DNA of 64,000 bases from Scleromatobacter sp964418745 (GTDB lineage Bacteria; Pseudomonadota; Gammaproteobacteria; Burkholderiales; Burkholderiaceae_C). The number at the start of each line of letters is the position of its first letter. Within the stretch, counting starts at the first letter, position 1. This document shows, piece after piece, positions 45,616 through 53,700 of the stretch. Below the pieces are notes generated by a model, which saw only the letters and a program-made list of their open reading frames with translations, did not search any database and was not told the origin of the DNA. The stretch spans positions 186,001 to 250,000 of the forward strand of contig CAYQMX010000004.1 of assembly GCA_964418745.1 (NCBI GenBank), given 5' to 3'. The position numbers and the translations under genes were made by a program.

Positions 45616-46884
45616 ATGGCGCGTGACCTGCATCGCGCCATCGACGCCGTGTGGCGCATGGAGTCGGCGCGAATCATCGGCGCGCTGGCGCGGCGCGTGC
45701 GCGACGTCGGCCTGGCCGAGGAACTGGCGCAGGACGCGCTCGTCGCCGCGCTGGAGCACTGGCCGACCGACGGCATCCCCGACAACCCGGGCGCCTGGCT
45801 GATGACCACCGCGAAGAACCGTGCGCTCGACCGCCTGCGCCAGCTCGCGCTGCATCGCGCGAAGCAGGAGGAGCTGGGCGCCGACGCCGACGCGCGCGGC
45901 GACCACGTGGTGCCCGACTTCAGCGATGCGCTGGACGACGCCAACGACATCGGCGACGACCTGCTGCGCCTGGTCTTCACCGCCTGCCATCCGGTGCTGT
46001 CGCGCGAGGCGCAGGTGGCGCTGACGCTGAAGCTGCTGGCCGGCATGAGCACGGCGGAGATCGCGCGCGCCTTCCTGCAGCCCGAGCCGACGATCGCGCA
46101 GCGGATCGTGCGCGCCAAGCGCACCCTGGGCGATGCGCGCGTGCCGTTCGAGCTGCCGCGGGGCGACGGCCTGCGCGAGCGCCTGGCCGCCGTGCTGGAG
46201 GTGGTCTACCTGATCTTCAACGAGGGCTACGCGGCCACCGCGGGCGACGACTGGACGCGCCCGGCGCTGTGCGACGAGGCGCTGCGCCTGGGGCGCATCC
46301 TGGCGCAACTGGCACCCGACGCCGCCGAGGTGCACGGGCTCGTCGCGCTGATGGAGATCCAGGCCTCGCGCATGGCCGCCCGCCTGGACGCCGACGGCAA
46401 GCCCATCCTGCTGCTGGCCCAGGATCGCAGCCGCTGGGACCCGCTGCTCATCGGCCGCGGCCTCGCGGCGCTGGCGCGGGCGCAGCAGTTCGAGGGCGAG
46501 CCGGGCCCGTATCAGCTGCAGGCGGCGATCGCGGCCTGCCATGCGCGGGCCCGCACGCCGGAGGCGACCGACTGGCCGGGCATCGTGGCGCTGTACAGCG
46601 AACTGATGGCCTGCACGCCGTCGCCGGTCGTGGAGCTCAACCACGCCGTCGCGGTGAGCATGGCCGCCGGGCCGGTGGCCGCGCTGGCGCTGGTGGACGG
46701 CCTGGTCGCCGGCGGCCGCCTGGCGCGCTACCACCTGCTGCACGCCGCGCGCGGCGACCTGCTGGTGCGGCTGGATCGCCATGCCGAGGCGGTCGCCGAG
46801 TTCGAGCGCGCGGCCGCGCTGACGGCCAACGAGCGCGAGAAGGCCTTGCTGCTCGAGCGGGCGCGCGCGGCGCGCACCCGCTAG
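45616..46884 (+). CDS. ECF42-type RNA polymerase sigma factor
   Basis: A 422-residue protein. The sigma2 region (LAEELAQDALVAALEHWPTDGIPDNPGAWLMTTAKNRALDRLR) and sigma4 region (EAQVALTLKLLAGMSTAEIARAFLQPEPTIAQRIVRAKRTL) are complete. A large C-terminal extension follows (DUF6596 and TPR-like: VLEVVYLIFNEGYAAT, then helices to the end), the form named ECF42/SigJ-like. In this class the extension replaces an anti-sigma factor, and the neighbourhood of DGPF genes matches the known context. No anti-sigma gene is near. Confidence 0.93.
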   Translation: MARDLHRAIDAVWRMESARIIGALARRVRDVGLAEELAQDALVAALEHWPTDGIPDNPGAWLMTTAKNRALDRLRQLALHRAKQEELGADADARGDHVVPDFSDALDDANDIGDDLLRLVFTACHPVLSREAQVALTLKLLAGMSTAEIARAFLQPEPTIAQRIVRAKRTLGDARVPFELPRGDGLRERLAAVLEVVYLIFNEGYAATAGDDWTRPALCDEALRLGRILAQLAPDAAEVHGLVALMEIQASRMAARLDADGKPILLLAQDRSRWDPLLIGRGLAALARAQQFEGEPGPYQLQAAIAACHARARTPEATDWPGIVALYSELMACTPSPVVELNHAVAVSMAAGPVAALALVDGLVAGGRLARYHLLHAARGDLLVRLDRHAEAVAEFERAAALTANEREKALLLERARAARTR

Positions 46885-46905
46885 CGCGCGTCGCGCGACG
46901 CGCGC
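46884..46905. terminator. 22-bp perfect palindrome at the sigma gene 3' end
   Basis: Bases 46884-46905 form a perfect palindrome (GCGCGCGTCGC followed by GCGACGCGCGC) beginning at the last base of the sigma-factor stop. It sits in the 31-base gap to the convergent VOC gene. It may serve as a terminator for both strands, though no T tract follows. Confidence 0.5.
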
Positions 46906-46915
46906 ACCGGCCCGC

Positions 46916-47404
46916 TCACGCGGCCGGGCTGCAGCCCTCGACGGGCGGCTGAGTCTTCATCGCCTCCGCGATCTGCGCCATGGTCAGGTTGCGCACCTGC
47001 GTCGCGATCGACCACAGGTGGCCGAACGGATCCTGCACCAGGCCGTAGCGGGCGCCCCAGAACATGTCCGTCACCGGCATGCGCGACGTGGCGCCCGCGG
47101 CCGTGGCGCGCCGGAACGAGGCGTCGGCGTCGACGACCGCCAGGTGCAGCGTCACCGCCGAGCCGCCCAGGGCCTGCGGGCCGAGCGCCTGCATCTCGGG
47201 GTACTCGTCGACCAGCATCAGCGCCGAGTCGCCGATGCGCAACATCGCGTGCATCAGCCTGCCGTCCGGGCCGGCCAGGCGGTCCACCTCGACGGCGCCG
47301 AACGCCTCCTTGTAGAACTCGATGGCGGTGGCGGCCTGGCGGCACACGAGGTGCGGCGTGAGGGTGTGCATGCCGTGCGGGATGGGATCGACGGTCTCGG
47401 TCAT
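46916..47404 (-). CDS. VOC family protein (PhnB-like glyoxalase fold)
   Basis: A 162-residue protein. HTLTPHLVCRQAATAIEFYKEAFGAVEVDRLAGPDGRLMHAMLRIGDSALMLVDEYPEM and RYGLVQDPFGHLWSIATQVRNLT fit the PhnB/YkcA subgroup of the vicinal oxygen chelate superfamily. The metal ligands of true glyoxalases are not fully conserved, so catalysis is unproven. Proteins of this type are another frequent neighbour of DGPF/ECF42 genes. ATG 47404 is preferred to 47428 by homology. Confidence 0.9.
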   Translation of the reverse strand: MTETVDPIPHGMHTLTPHLVCRQAATAIEFYKEAFGAVEVDRLAGPDGRLMHAMLRIGDSALMLVDEYPEMQALGPQALGGSAVTLHLAVVDADASFRRATAAGATSRMPVTDMFWGARYGLVQDPFGHLWSIATQVRNLTMAQIAEAMKTQPPVEGCSPAA

Positions 47405-47607
47405 GGCGGCTCCTGGGTGGGTGGGCAAGGGAATGCGAAGGCGGTTCGCGACCGCGGCTTCATTCCCACGACGGGCGGCACGGCGCCGATTCGACAGTCC
47501 GGGCCAAAATGGTCCGATCCCCGCCCGGAGCGGCCCGGCGCCGGCCGGGCCACCGGGGTCGTCCCCTGGTCGCGCTCGCCGTCGCCGAGCTCCCGCACAA
47601 TCGCCGC

Positions 47608-49032
47608 ATGGAAAACTGGTTTTCGCCCGAACTCGTCGCCCTCATCCGGGAGGCCGAGCAACCCTATGCCTACATCGCGCTGCTGCTGATCGCCGGGGCG
47701 TTGCCGATCGCCTGGGCCATTCCGCGGCTGCTGCGCGGCCCGGTGCCGCGCCACGGCTCCATCATCTTCGGCGGCCGCATCTTCGACGGCGTCATGTTCC
47801 CGGCGCTCTGGCTGGGCCTGGTGTGGATGGCCCGCATGTTCTGCCTGCGACAGCACCTGCCGCTGGCCGTGTTCAAGGTGGTGGTGCCGATCCTGCTGTC
47901 GCTGCTGGTGATCCGGCTGACGATGCGCGTGATGCGCGTGGCGTTCCCGCTCTCGGGCGTGGTGCGCATGGTCGAGAAGACCGTCTCCTGGCTGGCCTGG
48001 GGCGGCGTGGTGCTGTGGATCACCGGCGTGCTGCCGTCGGTCATCGACGCGCTGGACGAGGTGCACTGGAAGATGGGCTCGAGCACGATGAGCCTGGCCA
48101 CGATCCTCGAGGGCGCCATCGTCTCGGGCATCGTGCTGATGGTCACCCTGTGGATCTCGTCGACGATCGAGACGCGCCTGCTCAAGGGCGCGACGGGGCA
48201 GCAGCTGTCATGGCGCAAGGCTGCGTCCAACGTCGTGCGCGCGCTGCTCGTGTTCATCGGCCTGCTGCTGGCGCTGTCGGCGGTGGGCATCGACCTGACC
48301 GCGCTGTCGGTGCTGGGCGGCGCGATCGGCGTCGGCCTGGGCCTGGGCCTGCAGAAGCTCGCGGCCAACTACGTCAGCGGCTTCGTGATCCTGGCCGAGC
48401 GCGCGCTGCGCATCGGCGACACGGTGAAGGTGGACGGCTTCGAGGGCCGCATCACCGACATCACCACGCGCTACACGGTGATGCGCGCGCTCAACGGCCG
48501 CGAGTCCATCGTGCCCAACGAGATGATGATCACGCAGCGCGTGGAGAGCGCCACGCTGGCCGACCCGCGCGTGGCCCTCAGCACGGTGGTGCAGGTGGGC
48601 TACGGCACCGACCTCGACGCGCTGGTGCCGCAGATCATGGCCGTGCTGCCCGGCATCGCCCGCATCATCGTCGACCCCCAGCCCTCGGTGCAACTGAGCG
48701 CCTTCGCCTCCGACGGCCTCGAGCTGACCGTCACCTTCTGGATCACGGACCCGGAAAACGGCACGGGCAGCGTGCGGTCGGACGTCAACATGGCGTTGCT
48801 GCGGCTGTTCAACGCCAATTCGATCGAGATCCCGTTCCCGCAGCGGGTGGTGCGCGTGCTGCCTGTGCAGGGGGGGGCGGAGGCCGAGGGCGTGGTTCCC
48901 GGTGCGCAGTCGTCTCCTTCGTTGGCCACGTCGTCGGCGCCGGCGGCCAGTGCCGGGGAACTGGCGGATGCGCCCGCGTCGCGGGGGCAGGGGCCCGGGT
49001 TGCTCGAGCCGGGGGGCGCGGCGGGGGGCTGA
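47608..49032 (+). CDS. MscS-type mechanosensitive ion channel
   Basis: A 474-residue inner-membrane protein with about five N-terminal helices and the pore helix LSVLGGAIGVGLGLGLQKLAANYVSGFVIL, a Gly/Ala-rich TM3, followed by the MscS beta domain (RIGDTVKVDGFEGRITDITTRYTVMR, SIVPNEMMITQRV). The cytosolic vestibule ends at NSIEIPFPQRVVRV. A low-complexity Ala/Ser/Gly tail of about 60 residues follows. It opens on membrane tension to relieve osmotic downshock. Confidence 0.94.
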   Translation: MENWFSPELVALIREAEQPYAYIALLLIAGALPIAWAIPRLLRGPVPRHGSIIFGGRIFDGVMFPALWLGLVWMARMFCLRQHLPLAVFKVVVPILLSLLVIRLTMRVMRVAFPLSGVVRMVEKTVSWLAWGGVVLWITGVLPSVIDALDEVHWKMGSSTMSLATILEGAIVSGIVLMVTLWISSTIETRLLKGATGQQLSWRKAASNVVRALLVFIGLLLALSAVGIDLTALSVLGGAIGVGLGLGLQKLAANYVSGFVILAERALRIGDTVKVDGFEGRITDITTRYTVMRALNGRESIVPNEMMITQRVESATLADPRVALSTVVQVGYGTDLDALVPQIMAVLPGIARIIVDPQPSVQLSAFASDGLELTVTFWITDPENGTGSVRSDVNMALLRLFNANSIEIPFPQRVVRVLPVQGGAEAEGVVPGAQSSPSLATSSAPAASAGELADAPASRGQGPGLLEPGGAAGG

Positions 49033-49144
49033 CAGGGCGAGCCGAGGCAGCGAGACCGGGTCTGCCTGCAGTCGCCCGAAGCAGTCTTCGAATGCGCCCG
49101 GAAGGCTAGGTTCGATCCGTCGACATGCGATCGGCTGCTTCCGA

Positions 49145-50740
49145 TCAGTCGATCCTGGCGTCCAGCGCGATGTAGACGCGGCGGGCACTCTCCGGGATTC
49201 CGCCGACGCCGCTCAGCACATGCCCCCAATCGGCCGACAGCGACAGGCGCGTGTTGATCGTCCAGCGCGCGCCCAGGCCCGCAGCGACTGCCCCGGGTCG
49301 CGGTGCGCCTCCCTGTCGCGCCTCGTGCACGCGGCCCGCATCCAGGAAGGCCAGCACGCGCAGCCCCGCGACCCACTCGGGCGACCAGGCCTCTGCACTG
49401 GCCTGCCAGCCGCGATCGCCGTTGAACTGCCGCACCTCCAGCGCCCGGATCGAATCCGAGCCCCCCAGCCCGACCTGTTCGCCGGTGATCAGTGCGTCGT
49501 GCGTGAACTGCGCCGACGCATGCGTCACCAGCGCGGCGCCCGAATCAAGGCGTACCGAGGCCTGGCCGTTGATGCGCACGACCTGCCAGTCGGCGTGCGC
49601 GTCCTGGCGTGACGCGGCGTAGGCCGCATCGTTGTTCGCCGCGCCGCCCGTCAGGTTGGTCGCCGCCTGGGCGCCCAGCGTGGCACGTACCCTCGGCGTA
49701 TCCAGGTCCAGCGTGGCGCCCACCGTCAGGGGACGCGAGCGCACCACGCCGCCGGCGGCCTGTCCGGCCACCGCAGAACCATTGTCAAAGCGCTTGTCGT
49801 CGATCGACAGGCTCCATGCCGGGATCCACGGACCTGGCGCGCGCAGGCGCTGCTTCATCGACAGCCCGGCGAAGCGTCCGCTGCCGCTGACCGAGATCAG
49901 GCCGGCCACGGCCGCCCCGGTACGCGACGTCGAGCGGAAGGCGTAGGCGCTGAGCGAGGCGCCGGTGTCGTACCACGGCAAGGTGTAGAAGGCGCCGTAC
50001 TGGCGCAGGTCGTCGACCGCGCCCGGCGCCGTCGTCCATGTCAGGCTGGCCACGTGGCCAAGATCGAACAGGTTGGCGTACGCCAGCACGCCCTGCAAGT
50101 GCCAGTGGGTCGGCGCGGCCGGCCCTTCGTTGTTGACCTGCAGCGACGCGACCCAGGGCGTCGCGGCAAGCTCCGGCGTGGCGACGACGTCGACCTGCCC
50201 GGGCGCGGCCGCACCCGCATCGGCCTGCCTGAAGTTGAGCGTCGCGTGGCGCACCGGGTTGTCGTTGACCAGGGCGATGTTGCGCGCCACGGCCTGGAGG
50301 TCCGGCGACTCGCCCTCGACCAGGGTCGGCAACAGGCGGTGGAGGCGCTGCTCGTCCAGCACCGCGGGGTTGGACGACTCGAGCCTGCGCAGGATCACGG
50401 GCTGCACGCGCAGGTGCACCACGCCGTCGGTGAGATCCTGCGGCGGCAGTGTGACGCGCACCAGTCGACCGCGGTCGTGCAAGGTCGCTTCGAGTGCCGC
50501 CGTGGCGTCGTTCAGGTCCGCCACGGCCACGTGGTCGCCGATGAATCGCTGCAGCCGCGCGAGCAGCGGCGCCGGATCGTCGGAGGCGGCGAGGCCGTCG
50601 ATCGCGAAGCTGCGCACGGCGAACGTCGCATCGATGGGCGTCGCCGCTGCGCACTGCGCCGGCGCCGCGATGGCAGCGGCCGCGAGGCAGGCACAAGCGA
50701 CCTGCCGGGCGAGCCCAGGGAAATGAAGATCGGAATTCAC
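49145..50740 (-). CDS. ShlB/FhaC/HecB-type two-partner secretion transporter (TpsB)
   Basis: A 531-residue outer-membrane protein. After a signal peptide (ACACLAAAAIAAPAQCAAA) come POTRA domains (VRSFAIDGLAASDDPAPLLARLQRFIGDHV and DGVVHLRVQPVILRRLESSN; about residues 40-200) and a 16-strand-type barrel with WTINTRLSLSADWGHVLSG and a final VYIALDARID. The family moves TpsA exoproteins across the outer membrane. There is no ATG: GTG 50740 overlaps the TpsA stop (GTGA), so translation is coupled to the upstream exoprotein gene. Confidence 0.93.
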   Translation of the reverse strand: MNSDLHFPGLARQVACACLAAAAIAAPAQCAAATPIDATFAVRSFAIDGLAASDDPAPLLARLQRFIGDHVAVADLNDATAALEATLHDRGRLVRVTLPPQDLTDGVVHLRVQPVILRRLESSNPAVLDEQRLHRLLPTLVEGESPDLQAVARNIALVNDNPVRHATLNFRQADAGAAAPGQVDVVATPELAATPWVASLQVNNEGPAAPTHWHLQGVLAYANLFDLGHVASLTWTTAPGAVDDLRQYGAFYTLPWYDTGASLSAYAFRSTSRTGAAVAGLISVSGSGRFAGLSMKQRLRAPGPWIPAWSLSIDDKRFDNGSAVAGQAAGGVVRSRPLTVGATLDLDTPRVRATLGAQAATNLTGGAANNDAAYAASRQDAHADWQVVRINGQASVRLDSGAALVTHASAQFTHDALITGEQVGLGGSDSIRALEVRQFNGDRGWQASAEAWSPEWVAGLRVLAFLDAGRVHEARQGGAPRPGAVAAGLGARWTINTRLSLSADWGHVLSGVGGIPESARRVYIALDARID

Positions 50741-53700
50741 GGTGTGGCGACGGGAACGCCGTGCAGCGCTCCTGAGATGGGGGTGGGACGGTGCGTCAGG
50801 AACAGCGGCTTGCGGGCGAAGGTCGGGGTCGGCGGGTTCATCAGCAGCTGGAACTGGCCGAACGAGAAGGCCGCCAAGCCGATCTGCGTGATGCCGGCCA
50901 TCGGGACCACCACCACGCTCGACGGGCTCGTGAAGCTGCGCTGGCCGGACGGCAGCGCGATCGACCCGAAGGTTCCCATCTCCGAGGCGTAGGTGATGGC
51001 GCTGAAGCCGTTGCCGGGCAGTGGTGCCAGCGACGGGGCCGAAGCGGTGACCAGCAGCGCGCCCGCCAGCGTGGCCGTGCCCGAGACCGCGAGCAGGCTG
51101 TTCGAGCCGCCCCCGTTCTCGCCGATGACGATGGTACCGGTGGCCTCCTCGACGAGGTTCCCCTTGATCGCGAGCGTGCCCGGCGCGCCGGCGGAGCCGG
51201 GCGCGAGCGTGCCTTGGTTGACGAGGGTGCCCGTGCCGTTGCCGACCTGGAGCGTACCGCTGCCCTGCAGGCGCGTGCTCGGCGTGTTGACGAAGCCGTC
51301 GGCCACGGCGAGGGTGGCAGAGGGGGCGATGTCGATGATGCCGCCGGTGACGGTACCGGCCAGCGCGCTGGCCACCGCGTCGGCATCGATGGCNNNNNNN
51401 NNNNNNNNNNNNNNNNNNNNNNNNNNNNNNNNNNNNNNNNNNNNNNNNNNNNNNNNNNNNNNNNNNNNNNNNNNNNNNNNNNNNNNNNNNNNNTGCCGCC
51501 GGTGACGGTACCGGCCAGCGCGCTGGCCACCGCGTCGGCATCGATGGCAAGGGTGCCGGCGCTGGTCACGGTGCCTGCCAGCGAGCTTCTCTCGAGGGCC
51601 AGTCGGCTACCGCCATGCAGCTGCGCGCTGGTGGCCGTGATGCCGACGTTGAACATCGCCAGTTGCCCGTCGACGACCAGGTCGTCGACCGCGAACGCGT
51701 TCTGGCCGGTGTTGCCGTCGAGCAGTGCACGGGCTGTGCCGGGGATGACGAGGGTGCCGGCGCGCACCTGCACGCCCCGATCGAGCGTGTCGATCTCGGC
51801 ACGGTCGTCCAGCGTGTAGGTCCCGGTGGCGGTGATCGTGCTGCCGGTCCCGACGGTGGCCAGGCCGGTCTGGGTGATGTCGCGAGCGGTCAGTTGGCCC
51901 CGGTTGAAGGTGGGACTGCCCATCGTGACGGCCCCGCCCACGGCAAGGCTGCCGGCGATCGTGCCGCCCGCGATGCGGGCATCGCCCGACACGGTCATGT
52001 GCCCGGTGAGGCTGCCACCGAGCTGGCGCCCGATGTCGCTCCAGCTGAGCGAACTGGCCGCCACGCCACCGTACGCGGCGATGTTGCCGCCGACCCAGTT
52101 CAAGGCTCCGAGGCTGTTGGCGTCGGCTCCGTAGCCCACGTTGAGTGCGGTGCCGGCCATGCGCGTTGCGTCGAAGGCGCTGTTGGCGCCCGTGATGTTG
52201 AGCGCCGCGCCGCTGGCGATGTCCAGCGTGCCGCCGGTGACGGTACCGGCCAGCGCGCTGGCCACCGCGTCGGCATCGATGGCAAGGGTGCCGGCGCTGG
52301 TCACGGTGCCTGCCAGCGAGCTTCTCTCGAGGGCCAGTCGGCTACCGCCATGCAGCTGCGCGCTGGTGGCCGTGATGCCGACGTTGAACATCGCCAGTTG
52401 CCCGTCGACGACCAGGTCGTCGACCGCGAACGCGTTCTGGCCGGTGTTGCCGTCGAGCAGTGCACGGGCTGTGCCGGGGATGACGAGGGTGCCGGCGCGC
52501 ACCTGCACGCCCCGATCGAGCGTGTCGATCTCGGCACGGTCGTCCAGCGTGTAGGTCCCGGTGGCGGTGATCGTGCTGCCGGTCCCGACGGTGGCCAGGC
52601 CGGTCTGGGTGATGTCGCGAGCGGTCAGTTGGCCCCGGTTGAAGGTGGGACTGCCCATCGTGACGGCCCCGCCCACGGCAAGGCTGCCGGCGATCGTGCC
52701 GCCCGCGATGCGGGCATCGCCCGACACGGTCATGTGCCCGGTGAGGCTGCCACCGAGCTGGCGCCCGATGTCGCTCCAGCTGAGCGAACTGGCCGCCACG
52801 CCACCGTACGCGGCGATGTTGCCGCCGACCCAGTTCAAGGCTCCGAGGCTGTTGGCGTCGGCTCCGTAGCCCACGTTGAGTGCGGTGCCGGCCATGCGCG
52901 TTGCGTCGAAGGCGCTGTTGGCGCCCGTGATGTTGAGCGCCGCGCCGCTGGCGATGTCCAGCGTGCCGCCGGTGACGGTACCGCTCAAGGTGCTGGCGGT
53001 GCCGGACGAGGCGACCTGCAGTGCGCCGGCACTGGCGATCGTGCCGCCGAGCGTGGCCTGGGCCAGCGTGACGCTGGCGCCGGCGTCGACCTGGCCACTG
53101 GCGATCAGTGTCGTGTTGTTCAGCGTCAGGGTCCCGCCCGCAACCTCCAGGTGATCCGCCGTCACGGGTGCCGCGTTGAAGCCGTTCAAGGAAGCCGGAT
53201 CGGACCCCGTCTTGACCAGGCTCGCGGCATGCACGTTGCCGGGGCCCAACGCACCCGCGTCCAGGGCCGAGCCTCCGGCCAGGGTGTAGGTGCCGCTTGC
53301 GTTGACCGTGCCCGACACCGTCACCGTGCCGGTCTGCAGGATGTCCGTGGCGATCAGCCGGCCTTGCACGTCGAGATTGCCGAGCGTCGTGGCGCCGCCG
53401 ACGACGAGGTCGCCCTGCAGCAGCCCGATCGTGTCGACATGCGCGGCGTGGGCGACGTGGAGCGTGCCCGTGAGCAGCGTGTCGCCGCGCCAGTCCAGCG
53501 ACTGGGCGCTCGCCACCAGGCCGGCGTTGTCGAGGGCCAGCGACGTGCCGTTGCTGGTCCAGGTCAACGCGCCGAGGTCGTTTCCGCTGGAAGCCGGGCC
53601 GAAGCCAAGGCTGCCGGCGAGGTTGGTCGCCGAAAACTGGTTGTTGCCGCTGTTGACCTGCAGGTTGCCGCCAGCATCGACCTCCAGCGTCCCGCCGGTG

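Noticed and set aside
49033..49144. Strong terminator between the MscS gene and tpsB
   Set aside because: Only a 6-bp stem (GATCGG…CCGATC) is visible, without a T tract; too weak to annotate.
51375..51500. A genuine frameshift or pseudogene in TpsA
   Set aside because: The shift coincides with an N run of conventional length, and both plausible true gap sizes restore the frame.
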